Part shown: in pieces, positions 26,814 to 36,049 of the stretch
Layout of the letters: each line of letters opens with the position of its first letter
Position numbering within the stretch: position 1 is the first letter of the stretch
Assembly: GCA_035685165.1 (NCBI GenBank)
Contig: DASRBI010000008.1
Location: forward strand, 186,001-250,000
DNA length: 64,000 nucleotides
From: DATFDN01 sp035685165
GTDB taxonomy: Bacteria; Pseudomonadota; Alphaproteobacteria; Acetobacterales; Acetobacteraceae
Direction: 5' to 3'
The notes under the pieces: model-generated
The model's database searches: none
Seen by the model: the letters and a program-made list of their open reading frames with translations, nothing else
Told to the model about the DNA's origin: nothing
Translations under genes and position numbers: made by a program

Positions 26814-27437
26814 TCAATCCGCCGCATCCAGCGCGAGCCGGGCTTGGCGGACGGCGCCGAAGGCGAGACGGTGGTGGGGTGTCGGCCCGAGCGCCCGCAG
26901 CGCCGCCCGGTGGAATTGGGTCGAGTAGCCCGCATTCTCCTCCCACCCGTAGCCCGGGAAGCGGGGGGCGAGGCGGGTCATGGCGCGGTCGCGCAGCACC
27001 TTGGCGACAATCGAGGCGGCGGCGATGGAGAGGCACAAGGCATCGCCGCCCACCACGCATTCCACAGGACAGGGAAGCGGCGGCGGGGCGTTGCCGTCCA
27101 CGAGCGCGAGGTCGGGGGGCGCGGGCAGGCGCGCGACGGCGCGGGCCATCGCGAGCAGCGCGGCGTGGAAGATGTTGAGCCGTGCGATCTCGGCGACCGA
27201 GGCGGCGCCGACCCCGATCTCGGCGCGGGCGGAGGCACGGATCGCGGCGTAGGCGGCGAGGCGCTGCTCGGAGGTCAGGCGCTTCGAATCGTCGATCAGG
27301 GCGGCGAGCCGGCGCGATGGCGGGGTGGTGAAGACCACGGCGGCGGCGACGACGGGGCCAGCGAGCGGGCCGCGCCCGACCTCGTCCACCCCGGCGACCC
27401 GTCCCCCGGCCCGCTTCTCCAACCGGAATGTCGGCAT
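26814..27437 (-). CDS. rnhB: Ribonuclease HII
   Basis: A 207-aa enzyme that nicks RNA in RNA-DNA hybrids and at single ribonucleotides. Its catalytic carboxylates are in VAGVDEVGRGPLAGPV (DE pair), LALVDGN, and the ASIVAKVLRD segment. The ATG at 27437 gives the usual RNase HII N-terminus; the frame also opens from a TTG at 27473. It lies upstream of ccrM with a 58-bp gap. Together with ccrM this is a conserved alphaproteobacterial DNA-maintenance neighbourhood. Confidence 0.95.
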   Translation of the reverse strand: MPTFRLEKRAGGRVAGVDEVGRGPLAGPVVAAAVVFTTPPSRRLAALIDDSKRLTSEQRLAAYAAIRASARAEIGVGAASVAEIARLNIFHAALLAMARAVARLPAPPDLALVDGNAPPPLPCPVECVVGGDALCLSIAAASIVAKVLRDRAMTRLAPRFPGYGWEENAGYSTQFHRAALRALGPTPHHRLAFGAVRQARLALDAAD

Positions 27438-27490
27438 CGGCGATGTGAAGGCGCGGCGGGGCGAGTCCGTCAACTGAAAGCCGCGCGGGG

Positions 27491-28411
27491 CTAGGCCGCC
27501 GCGCGGAAGGTCTTGGGGATGCCGGCCTTGGGGACCTGGCCCTGGATCGGCTCGTCGGGGATCGCCTCGTGCAGCATCCGCCGCGCCTCGAACAGTCTGG
27601 GCAGGTCGATGCCGGTGTCGAAGCCCATGCTTTCCAGCATGAATACGAGGTCCTCGGTGACGACGTTCCCCGAGGCGCCAGGCGCGTAGGGGCAGCCGCC
27701 CAGTCCGGCGAGGCAGGAATCGAAGGCGCGGATGCCTTCCTCGAGTCCGGCCAGCGCGTTGGCGAGGCCGAGACCCATCGTGTCGTGCAAATGCAGGCCG
27801 TAGAGCACCGGGCCGATTGCGGCGCGCACCGCGCGCACCACCTCCTTGATCTGCGCGGGATGTGCGTAGCCGACGGTATCCGCCAGCATGAGCTTATCCA
27901 CGCCGGCATCGGCCAAGCCCTTGGCGAGCGCCACCGTCCTGGCCGTCGGCACCACGCCGTCGATCGAGCAGCCGAAGGCCGTGGACGCGCCGGCGATCAC
28001 CTCCATGCGGCGGGGCTGCGTCTTGACCCAGTCCATGAGCCGGCGCGCCTCCTCGATGCTTTCGGCCGGCGTGCGATTGAGGTTGGCGCGGCTGTGGCCG
28101 TCGCTGACCGAGACCGGCAAACTGATCTTGTGCGCCCCGGCCGCATAGGCGCGCTGCGCGCCGCGCAGGTTGGGCACGAGCGCGATTACCGTGAGCCCCG
28201 GGATTTCGACACTGCGGCGCACCACCTCCTCGGTGTCCGCCATTTGCGGGATGACGCGCGGGGGGACGAAGCTGCCGACCTCGATTTCCTTCAGGCCCGC
28301 CGCCGCCATAGCGGCGATCCAGCGCACCTTGGTGTCGGTCGGCATCCGCGACTTGGCGATCTGCAGCCCGTCGCGCGGCCCAACCTCGCAGATGTTCACT
28401 CGTTCCCGCAT
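27491..28411 (-). CDS. Hydroxymethylglutaryl-CoA lyase
   Basis: A 306-aa HMGL-family TIM-barrel lyase with EVGPRDGLQ at the N-terminus, the metal-binding HLHDTMGLGLANAL, and the catalytic-cysteine loop GLGGCPYAPGASGN. It splits HMG-CoA to acetoacetate and acetyl-CoA in leucine breakdown. The ATG at 28411 has GGGAGG 6 bp upstream, whereas the longer frame to 28483 has no such site. Close relatives act on 3-methyl-malyl-type substrates, so the exact substrate is inferred. Confidence 0.9.
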   Translation of the reverse strand: MRERVNICEVGPRDGLQIAKSRMPTDTKVRWIAAMAAAGLKEIEVGSFVPPRVIPQMADTEEVVRRSVEIPGLTVIALVPNLRGAQRAYAAGAHKISLPVSVSDGHSRANLNRTPAESIEEARRLMDWVKTQPRRMEVIAGASTAFGCSIDGVVPTARTVALAKGLADAGVDKLMLADTVGYAHPAQIKEVVRAVRAAIGPVLYGLHLHDTMGLGLANALAGLEEGIRAFDSCLAGLGGCPYAPGASGNVVTEDLVFMLESMGFDTGIDLPRLFEARRMLHEAIPDEPIQGQVPKAGIPKTFRAAA

Positions 28412-28554
28412 GGCAACACCTCCCAGGTCTCGCCCGTGCTCCGGTAGCGCGGGCTCCGGCGCCGGTCCATAGGCCGGGCGCACGGTTCCGCTAGGGACGG
28501 CGGCGGCAATCGGGTAGCTAGGCTGCCTGCATCTTCCACCCGGTCCGTGCTGCC

Positions 28555-29448
28555 TTGAGCCTCCCCTCCTCTCCCCTTCGATCAGCGCGTCCGTGCTGCC
28601 CGCTGTGCGGCGGTGCGGCGCGGCTCGTGTTCCGGCGTGCCTTCAAGGGGCGCGACTGGTGGCTCGCGCAGTGCCGCTGCGGACTGCGGTTCACGCACCC
28701 GGCGCCGGGGCTCGACGATCTGCTTGAGTTCTATTCGGGGTCCTATCACTCCGAGCTGCTGGACGGCGGGGACCGCAAGTTCGCCGCCAAGTTCAAGACA
28801 TATATCTCCATGATCCCGCCCGATGCCCGCCGCGGGCGGAGCCTCGATGTCGGCTGCACCACCGGGCTCTTTCCGGCGATGCTGCGCGATGCGGGGTTCG
28901 ACGCCGAGGGGCTGGAAGTCAATCCGGCCATCGCCGCGTGGGGACGCGCGCATTACGGGCTGAGCATCACCGAGGGCACGTTCGAGGAATTCGCGGCACC
29001 CGACGGATCGTTCGATCTGATCACGATGATGGACGTGCTGGAGCACACGATCGACCCGCTCGCCGCGCTCAAGAAGGTCAACCAGCTGCTGCGGCCGGGC
29101 GGGCTCGCCATGTTCAGCTTCCCCGACATCTCCGCCCCGAAGTCGCGCTATTACAAGATGCTTGCGCGCGTTACCGGGCGCGAGTGGCTGTGGATCACCT
29201 GCGCCGTCCCGCTGCATGTTTGGGAGTTCACCCGCGCGACCGCGCTCACCGCTTTCGGCCGCGCTGGCTTCGAGCCGGTCCGCTTCGCGCGCACCGGCCA
29301 GCCGGAGGAGCGGCTGATCGGCAAGCACGGGTTCCTGTCGCTGCCGGCACTCGCGTTCGATCTGCCGGCGGTGGGAGCGGTGGTCGGCATCGGCATGATT
29401 TTCCTCATGCGCAAGGCGCGCGCGGCGGGTCAGACAAGTGCCGATTGA
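28555..29448 (+). CDS. Class I SAM-dependent methyltransferase with N-terminal zinc ribbon
   Basis: A 297-aa protein. A CPLCGG...CRCG zinc ribbon (about residues 15-43) is followed by a Rossmann methyltransferase domain with SLDVGCTTGLFPAML (motif I), the post-I acidic residue in GLEVNPAIA, and ITMMDVLEHTIDP. The C-terminus has a hydrophobic segment (ALAFDLPAVGAVVGIGMIFL). The layout fits methyltransferases modifying sugars or polysaccharide intermediates. The start is probably TTG at 28555, since later ATG or GTG codons would cut the zinc ribbon; this choice is uncertain. Confidence 0.78.
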   Translation: MSLPSSPLRSARPCCPLCGGAARLVFRRAFKGRDWWLAQCRCGLRFTHPAPGLDDLLEFYSGSYHSELLDGGDRKFAAKFKTYISMIPPDARRGRSLDVGCTTGLFPAMLRDAGFDAEGLEVNPAIAAWGRAHYGLSITEGTFEEFAAPDGSFDLITMMDVLEHTIDPLAALKKVNQLLRPGGLAMFSFPDISAPKSRYYKMLARVTGREWLWITCAVPLHVWEFTRATALTAFGRAGFEPVRFARTGQPEERLIGKHGFLSLPALAFDLPAVGAVVGIGMIFLMRKARAAGQTSAD

Positions 29449-29504
29449 CCCTCGGTCGCCGCCGCATCTAGGAACGTCCCGGCGTCGCCCCATATGGGCC
29501 CGAC

Positions 29505-30680
29505 ATGTCCTTCATGGTTAGTCGTCTCCTGGCCGCAACCCTTTCGGTTGCCGCGATCCTTGTCGCCGTGCCCGCCGCGGCGCAGATGCCCGGCATGGGC
29601 GGGCCGCCCGCCGTCGGCGTTGCGCGCGTCGAGGTGAAGCCGATCACCACGCGCAAGGAGTTCGTGGGACGCATCCAGTCGGTCGGCCGCGTCGCGCTCG
29701 TCGCGCGCGTCACCGCGTTCCTTGAGAAGCAGGACTTCGTCGAAGGCGCCGAGGTGAAGGCGGGCGACCTGCTGTATGAGCTGGAGCGGCCGCCGTTCGA
29801 GGCCGATCTGCAAGCCAAGCAAGCCGCCGTCGCGCAAGCCGAGGCGCAGCTCGACAACGCCAAGCTCGCCTTCGAGCGCGCCGCCGCCCTGCTGAAAACG
29901 CCCGCCGGTCAGCAGGCGGCGGTGGATGCCGCGCGCGCGACCATGCTGACCGATGTGGCGCAGCTTCGCGCCGCACAGGCGCAAGCGGCTGAATCGGCGA
30001 TCAATCTCGATTACACGCGTATCCGGGCGCCGATCGCGGGACGCATCGGACGCAGCGCGGTGACGCCGGGCAACGTCGTCTCGCCCGGCTCGGGCGTGCT
30101 GACGACGATCGTCAGCCAGGACCCGATGTATGTGGTGTTCCCGATCTCCACTCGCGACGCGATCGACTTGCTGCACGCAACTCCCGAGGGCGCGCGCGCG
30201 TGGCGCATCCGGCTGCGCTTGCCGGACGGGCGCGACTATTCCGAGACAGGGCGGCTCGATTTCGTCGACAACTCGGTGGCCCAGACCACCGATACGCTGC
30301 TCCTGCGCGGCACGATCGCCAATCCGCTGCCGGCGGGACAATCGACGGGACGGCCGCTGGTGGACGGCGAATTCGTGACCGTTTTGCTGGAGGGCGTGCA
30401 GCCGGATCGGATGCCGGCCATTCCGCGCGTCGCGGTGATGACCGACCAGCAGGGAGACTTCGTCTACACGGTCGATCCGCAGAACAGGGTGGGGATTGCC
30501 CGCGTCAAGCTGGGGCAGGTCAGTGGCGCGAACGTCGCGGTGCTCAGCGGGCTCGACCCCGGGCAGACGGTGATCGTGGACGGATTGCAGAAGGTGCGGC
30601 CCGGCCAGGTGGTCGCACCTGCCCCGATTGCGAACGCCGCCGACGGCGCGCCGGCAGCCGCTCTCGCCGCGTCGAAATAG
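29505..30680 (+). CDS. RND efflux periplasmic adaptor subunit
   Basis: A 391-aa membrane-fusion protein. It has a signal sequence (LAATLSVAAILVAVPAAA, cleavage near residue 26), a lipoyl/barrel-sandwich half (VARVTAFLEKQDFVEGAEVKAGD), a coiled-coil hairpin (about 95-150), the returning half (YTRIRAPIAGRIGRSAVTPGN), and a C-terminal membrane-proximal domain ending VDGLQKVRPGQVV. It bridges the inner-membrane pump to an outer-membrane channel. The pump gene follows after 13 bp; no outer-membrane factor is present. Confidence 0.93.
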   Translation: MSFMVSRLLAATLSVAAILVAVPAAAQMPGMGGPPAVGVARVEVKPITTRKEFVGRIQSVGRVALVARVTAFLEKQDFVEGAEVKAGDLLYELERPPFEADLQAKQAAVAQAEAQLDNAKLAFERAAALLKTPAGQQAAVDAARATMLTDVAQLRAAQAQAAESAINLDYTRIRAPIAGRIGRSAVTPGNVVSPGSGVLTTIVSQDPMYVVFPISTRDAIDLLHATPEGARAWRIRLRLPDGRDYSETGRLDFVDNSVAQTTDTLLLRGTIANPLPAGQSTGRPLVDGEFVTVLLEGVQPDRMPAIPRVAVMTDQQGDFVYTVDPQNRVGIARVKLGQVSGANVAVLSGLDPGQTVIVDGLQKVRPGQVVAPAPIANAADGAPAAALAASK

Positions 30681-30693
30681 GCGGCGCTCGTCC

Positions 30694-33600
30694 GTGATCT
30701 CGGAACTTTTCATCCGCCGCCCGCGGCTTGCCATCGTCATCGCGGTGGTCATCACCATCGCCGGCGCGCTGGCGATGGCGCGCATCCCGCTTGCCCAGCT
30801 TCCCGACATCGTGCCGCCGCAGGTGCAGGTGAGCGCCACCTTCCCGGGCGCTTCCGCCCAGGTGGTGGAAAGCGCGGTAGCGCAGCCGATCGAGGCGCAG
30901 GTCGTCGGCGTCGACAAGATGCTCTACATGAAGAGCAACAGTGGCAATGACGGTAGCTACAACCTGACGGTGAGCTTCGCGCTTGGCACCGATCCGGATG
31001 CCGACGTGGTGGCTGTCAACAATCGCGTGCAGACGGCGATTTCACAATTGCCGCCGGAGGTGCAAGCCGAGGGGCTGACGGTGCAGAAACGCTCCTCGGC
31101 GATTCTGATGTTCCTCGCCTTCTACGCCGACGATCCGGCGAAGATGGACCCGCTGTTCATCACGAATTACGCGCTGATCAACGTCATGGATTCGCTTTCG
31201 CGCACGCCGGGCGTGGGGCAGGCGAACCTATTTTCCAAGATGAATTACTCGATGCGGATCTGGTTCCGCACCGACCGGCTGACCGAGCTTGGCCTGTCGG
31301 CGGCTGATGTGGTGAGCGCGATCAACAGCCAGAACGTGGTCGCGCCGGTGGGGCGGATCGGCGCGCCGCCGAACGATGGGCGGGAGCCATTCCAGTTCAA
31401 TCTGCAAACCAAGGGCCGGCTGGTGACGCCGGCCGAGTTCGGCAACATCGTCATCCGCGCCAACCCGGACGGCTCGATCCTGCATCTGCGCGACGTCGCC
31501 GACGTGGCGATGGGCGCGCAGAGCATGGACAGCCAGACGCGCCTGAACGGCAAGCCTGCCGTCGCCGCCGCGATTTACCTCGCGCCGGGCGCCAACGCGG
31601 TGAACACCGCCGCCGCCGTGCGGCGGGCGCTCGAACGCGCCGCCGAGCGGTTCCCGCAAGGGCTGCACGCCAAGGTGATGTGGGACAGCACGACGTTCGT
31701 CAGCGACACCATTCACGAGGTCATCACGACGCTGCTCGAAGCCTTCGCGCTTGTTGTGCTGGTGGTGTTTCTCTTCCTTGGCAGCCTGCGCGCGACGGTG
31801 ATTCCGGCGGTCGCCGTTCCCGTAAGCCTGGTTGGCACCTTCGCCGGGCTGCTGCTGCTCGGTTACACGGTCAACACCGTGTCGCTGTTGGCGATGGTGC
31901 TGGCGATCGGCATCGTGGTCGATGACGCGATCGTCGTGGTGGAGAACGTCGAGCGGGTGATGGAGGAGGAGCCGGAGCTTTCGCCGCAGGCGGCGACGGC
32001 GAAGGCGATGCGGCAGATCACCGGGCCGGTGATCGCGATCTCGCTCGTGCTGTTGTCGGTATTCGTGCCGGTGGGCTTCATTCCGGGCCTCTCCGGCACG
32101 CTGTTTCGCCAGTTCGCGGTGACGATGTCCTGCGCGATGCTGCTGTCGGCGGCGATCGCGCTCACGCTCTCGCCCGCGCTCTGCGCCATGTTCCTGCGCC
32201 CGGCGCGCAAGCGCGGTCTGATGGGCTTCGTGCTGCGCGGGATCGACAAGGCGCGCGCGGGCTATGCGGCGGTGGTGCGCCGGCTGGTGCGGGTCGCGGC
32301 ATTGTCGGTCGTTTTGGTCGCGGGCTTTTTCCTGGCCTCGGGCTGGCTGCTCGGCCGCACCCCGACGGGCTTCCTGCCGGAAGAGGACCAGGGCGCCTAT
32401 TTCGTCTCCGCGCAGTTGCCGGACGGCGCCTCGGTGGAGCGGTCGGCGCAGGTAGCGGACAAGGTGGAGGCGATCTTGCACCGCCTCCCCGGCGTGCAGG
32501 ACACGCTTTCGATCATCGGCTTCTCGCTGCTCGACGGCGCACAGGAGCCGAACAACGCCTTCATGGTGGCGCGGCTGAAGCCGTTCGGCGAGCGCCTGGC
32601 GCCCCAGGATTCGGCGCAAGCGCTGGTGGGTCAGACCTTCGGCGCGGTGCAGGCGATCCGCTCGGCCAACATTTTCCCGTTCAACCTGCCGCCGATCATC
32701 GGCCTCGGCACCGGCTCGGGCTTCGAATACGTGCTGGAGGCGCTGCAAGGACAGGACCCGGTGCAGAACGGTCAGGTGATGGGCGCGCTGGTGGGCGCCG
32801 CCAACCAGGATCACCGGCTGACCCGCGTGTTTTCCACCTATACCGCGTCGAACCCATCGCTCTTTCTCGATATCGACCGCGACAAGGCGGCGGCGCTCGG
32901 GCTGAACCTGAGCGATGTCACCACTGCGCTGCAGGCGACGCTCGGCGGGCTCTACGTCAACAACTTCAATCTCTATGGCCGGACTTGGCAGGTGAATATC
33001 GAGGCGCTGGCGCCGGACCGGAACGACGTGCCGGCGATCTGGCGGATCAACGTCCGCAACAAGCTCGGCGAGATGGTGCCGCTGCGCGCGATCGCGAGCC
33101 TGCGGACCGTCACCGGCCCGCAGGTGATCACGCGCTACAACAACTACCGCGCCATCAGCATCAATGGCGGCCCGGCGCCGGGTGTTTCGTCCGGCGACGC
33201 GTTGGCCGCTATGGCGCAGGTCTCCGACCGGACGCTGCCCGCCGGCTACACCTACGAGTGGACCGGGACGGCGTATCAGGAGGAGCTGGCATCGGGGCAA
33301 ACGGGCGCGATCCTCGGGCTAGCCGTGCTGTTCGCCTATCTGTTCCTGGTCGGGCTTTATGAGAGCTGGATGATCCCGGTGCCGGTGCTGCTGTCGGTGG
33401 TGGTCGGCGTTACGGGGGCGTTCGTCGGCATCCGCATCGCCGGACTATCGGTCGATCTCTACGCGCAGATCGGACTCGTGGTGCTGATCGCGCTGGCAGC
33501 GAAGAACGCCATTCTGATCGTCGAGTTCGCGAAAGAGCAGCGCGAGGCCGGGCTCGATGTGCGCGAGGCCGCGATCATGGGCGCGCGCATCAGGTTCCGC

Positions 33601-33822
33601 GCGGTGATGATGACGTCGCTTGCATTCGTGATGGGCCTGGTGCCGCTGGTCAGCGCGCACGGCGCGGCGATGCTGAGCCGGCGCGACATCGGCACGGCGG
33701 TGTTCGCCGGCATGATCGCCGCGAGTTCGATCGGCATTTTCCTGATCCCGATGCTGTACGTCACGTTCCAGCGGTTGCGCGAGGCGGGACATCGCCTGCT
33801 CGGGCATCGGCGGGTGGGATGA
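30694..33822 (+). CDS. RND (HAE1-family) efflux pump permease
   Basis: A 1042-aa proton-driven inner-membrane exporter of the AcrB/MexB family. It starts FIRRPRLAIVIAVVITIAGA and has twelve predicted membrane helices with two large periplasmic loops. TM4 carries the proton-relay aspartates (IGIVVDDAIVVVENVERVM), and LPEEDQGAYF opens the second half. The GTG at 30694 matches the family start; the open frame before it overlaps the adaptor gene. Substrates are likely hydrophobic toxicants or drugs but cannot be named. Confidence 0.95.
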   Translation: MISELFIRRPRLAIVIAVVITIAGALAMARIPLAQLPDIVPPQVQVSATFPGASAQVVESAVAQPIEAQVVGVDKMLYMKSNSGNDGSYNLTVSFALGTDPDADVVAVNNRVQTAISQLPPEVQAEGLTVQKRSSAILMFLAFYADDPAKMDPLFITNYALINVMDSLSRTPGVGQANLFSKMNYSMRIWFRTDRLTELGLSAADVVSAINSQNVVAPVGRIGAPPNDGREPFQFNLQTKGRLVTPAEFGNIVIRANPDGSILHLRDVADVAMGAQSMDSQTRLNGKPAVAAAIYLAPGANAVNTAAAVRRALERAAERFPQGLHAKVMWDSTTFVSDTIHEVITTLLEAFALVVLVVFLFLGSLRATVIPAVAVPVSLVGTFAGLLLLGYTVNTVSLLAMVLAIGIVVDDAIVVVENVERVMEEEPELSPQAATAKAMRQITGPVIAISLVLLSVFVPVGFIPGLSGTLFRQFAVTMSCAMLLSAAIALTLSPALCAMFLRPARKRGLMGFVLRGIDKARAGYAAVVRRLVRVAALSVVLVAGFFLASGWLLGRTPTGFLPEEDQGAYFVSAQLPDGASVERSAQVADKVEAILHRLPGVQDTLSIIGFSLLDGAQEPNNAFMVARLKPFGERLAPQDSAQALVGQTFGAVQAIRSANIFPFNLPPIIGLGTGSGFEYVLEALQGQDPVQNGQVMGALVGAANQDHRLTRVFSTYTASNPSLFLDIDRDKAAALGLNLSDVTTALQATLGGLYVNNFNLYGRTWQVNIEALAPDRNDVPAIWRINVRNKLGEMVPLRAIASLRTVTGPQVITRYNNYRAISINGGPAPGVSSGDALAAMAQVSDRTLPAGYTYEWTGTAYQEELASGQTGAILGLAVLFAYLFLVGLYESWMIPVPVLLSVVVGVTGAFVGIRIAGLSVDLYAQIGLVVLIALAAKNAILIVEFAKEQREAGLDVREAAIMGARIRFRAVMMTSLAFVMGLVPLVSAHGAAMLSRRDIGTAVFAGMIAASSIGIFLIPMLYVTFQRLREAGHRLLGHRRVG

Positions 33823-33882
33823 GGATGAGCGCCAATAATGTCGTTGCGAGCGCCGATATTGCAACGGCCCGCCTCGGTCCTC

Positions 33883-34560
33883 TCAGGCGGAATCGTCGAT
33901 CAGTACCACATGCAACCGGCGGGGGCCGTGGGCGCCGAGTTCGAGCGCCTGCTCGATGTCGGCGGAGCGCGACGGCCCGGTGACCAGCATCACGGTGCGC
34001 GGCATCGCGCCGCCGGTTTCGGCGCGCAGACGGTCCCAGGCTTCCTCGTAGGCGCCGACGATGCGGCTGGCCCGCAGAACGACGATCTCGGTGTCGGCCA
34101 AGAGGTTCAGCGTGTTGGGACGGTCGGGGCCGGAGGGCAGCATCAGCGTGCCGGTTTCGGCGATGCCGGCGAAACCGAGCTGGAGGCTGACGAGATCGGT
34201 TCCCTCCGCGCGGCCCCAGCGCAGCGCGAGCAGCGGGCGCGCCGACCAGTCGATCGCGCGGAGTTCGGGATGCGGCGCGGCGACGAGTTCGGTCGGGAGA
34301 TTCTGGGCGGCCAGATAGTCGGCAACCGCACCGGCTACCGCATCCGCGCCGAAAACGCGGACGACGGTGCCGAATTCGCGTTCCACATTGGCGACGAACA
34401 GCGCGACCAGGTCGGGATGCGGGCGGATGGCGCGTGCCGGGATCAGGTGGCGCGGATGGTTCGCCATGCGGGCGCGCAGCGGTTCGGCCAGATCGGGCTC
34501 CAGCTTACCGCGGCGGAGGCCGCGGCGAATCGCGCCGAGCATTTGCTCCCGCGGCGTCAC
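33883..34560 (-). CDS. lutC: LUD-domain protein LutC
   Basis: A 225-aa LUD-domain subunit of the LutABC-type lactate utilisation complex. The DLVSLQLGFAGIAETGTLML segment (ending in IAETGT) and the late VMLVTGPSRSADIE with the ADIE signature are characteristic. The GTG start at 34560 overlaps the lutB stop in GTGA, so the two are translationally coupled. It is convergent with the RND pump; the 60-bp gap holds only a weak GTTGC/GCAAC inverted repeat. Confidence 0.9.
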   Translation of the reverse strand: MTPREQMLGAIRRGLRRGKLEPDLAEPLRARMANHPRHLIPARAIRPHPDLVALFVANVEREFGTVVRVFGADAVAGAVADYLAAQNLPTELVAAPHPELRAIDWSARPLLALRWGRAEGTDLVSLQLGFAGIAETGTLMLPSGPDRPNTLNLLADTEIVVLRASRIVGAYEEAWDRLRAETGGAMPRTVMLVTGPSRSADIEQALELGAHGPRRLHVVLIDDSA

Positions 34561-35987
34561 AGCTTGCCCCGACGCTGCGCGGCGGCGTAGCGGGCGAAGA
34601 ACGTGGCGCCCTCGGGCGCGGGCAGATCGCGCCCCTCGGTCCAGCCGCCCGCAAACGGCACGCGCGAGAGCCGCCCGCGCCGCCGCCCGGCGAGGCCGAG
34701 CGCGAAGGCGGCGGCGCGCGTGGCGGCGCGGTAAAGCGCATCGCGGCGGGCGAGGAAGGCCCAGGCGCCGAGATTCCACCGCTGGCCGAGCGGGGTCAGG
34801 TGACGCTCGAACTCGCGCTCGCGCCAATGGCGCATCATGCCGGGCAGCGGAATCTTCACCGGGCAGACGCTCTCGCACTTGCCGCAGAAGGTGGAGGCGC
34901 CCGGCAGCAGGCGCGCTTCGCCGACGCCGATCAGCGCCGGGGTGAGCACGCTGCCCATCGGGCCGGGATAGACCCAGCCATAGGCGTGCCCGCCGACCGC
35001 CCCGTACACCGGGCAATGGTTCATGCAGGCGGCGCAGCGGATGCAGCGCAGCATGTCCTGGAAGGGCGTGCCGAGCATCGCCGAGCGGCCATTGTCCACC
35101 AGCACGACGTGATACTCGTCCGGACCATCCAGATCGTCGGCGCGGCGCGGACCGGTGGAAAAGGTGGTATAGACCGAAAGCTCCTGCCCGGTGGCGGAGC
35201 GCGCGAGCAGCCGGAGCAGACTGACGCAATCCTCGATGGTCGGCACCATCTTCTCGATCGTCGCCAGGACGATGTGTACGCGCGGCAGCGTCTGGGTCAG
35301 GTCGCCGTTGCCTTCGTTGGTCACGATGACACTACTGCCGGTTTCGGCGATCAGGAAGTTGGCGCCGGTGATGCCGACATCGGCGGCGAGGAACTTTTGC
35401 CGCAGCCGCGTGCGTGCTTCCACCAGTATGTCGCGCCGCTCAGCGAACACGCGATCGGCCGGCAAGTCGGTGTGCGCGGCGCGGAACGAGGCTTCCCAGT
35501 CCTCGCGGTTGAGGTGAAACGCGGGGGCGATGATGTGGCTCGGCGTCTCGTGGCGGATTTGCAGGATATACTCGCCGAGGTCGGTCTCGACGGGCTGGAT
35601 GCCGTTGCGCTGCAGATGGTCGTTGATGTCCAGCTCCTCGCTGACCATCGACTTGCCCTTGGTGACGGTGCGGGCGCCCGCGCGGCGGCAAATGCCGAGA
35701 ACCGCGGCGCGCGCGTCGTCGGCGGTCGGGCACCAATGCACGGTCCCGCCGCTCGCGCGCACCTTGGCCTCGTATTCCTCCAGGTAGAAATCGAGATGGG
35801 CGAGGGTGTGATTCTTGATGTCGCGGCCGATCTCACGCAGGCGCTCGAACTCCGGCAGGTTCGCCACCGCCGCCGCGCGGCGTGCGACGAAGCTCGAACC
35901 GCTGCGCGCAAGCGCCCTTTGCAGCCCGGGATCGGCGATCGCGCGCTTGGCGTTCTCCTTGAACGCGGTGCTCGTGGCGACGTGCAT
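34557..35987 (-). CDS. lutB: Iron-sulfur protein LutB (lactate utilisation)
   Basis: A 476-aa protein with an N-terminal LUD domain (about 60-290) and two ferredoxin-type 4Fe-4S motifs, CIRCAACMNHCPVYG (first cluster) and CGKCESVCPVKIPL (second), followed by a basic C-terminal helix region. With LutA and LutC it oxidises L-lactate to pyruvate. No lutA lies in the flanking sequence: a divergent binding-protein gene begins 62 bp upstream. The missing subunit is elsewhere or replaced. Confidence 0.92.
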   Translation of the reverse strand: MHVATSTAFKENAKRAIADPGLQRALARSGSSFVARRAAAVANLPEFERLREIGRDIKNHTLAHLDFYLEEYEAKVRASGGTVHWCPTADDARAAVLGICRRAGARTVTKGKSMVSEELDINDHLQRNGIQPVETDLGEYILQIRHETPSHIIAPAFHLNREDWEASFRAAHTDLPADRVFAERRDILVEARTRLRQKFLAADVGITGANFLIAETGSSVIVTNEGNGDLTQTLPRVHIVLATIEKMVPTIEDCVSLLRLLARSATGQELSVYTTFSTGPRRADDLDGPDEYHVVLVDNGRSAMLGTPFQDMLRCIRCAACMNHCPVYGAVGGHAYGWVYPGPMGSVLTPALIGVGEARLLPGASTFCGKCESVCPVKIPLPGMMRHWREREFERHLTPLGQRWNLGAWAFLARRDALYRAATRAAAFALGLAGRRRGRLSRVPFAGGWTEGRDLPAPEGATFFARYAAAQRRGKL

Positions 35988-36049
35988 CGGCCCGATCTAG
36001 CCCGCAACGCCGCCCGGGGCTAGGCTTCGGGAAACCCTGGAGGAAATTG

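Noticed and set aside
31228..33300. Long minus-strand open frame (690 codons)
   Set aside because: Antisense to the RND pump, with His/Arg-rich composition and no family signature; a GC-bias shadow.
33823..33882. Intrinsic terminator between the RND pump and lutC
   Set aside because: Only 5-bp arms (GTTGC/GCAAC) with a long loop and no T-run.
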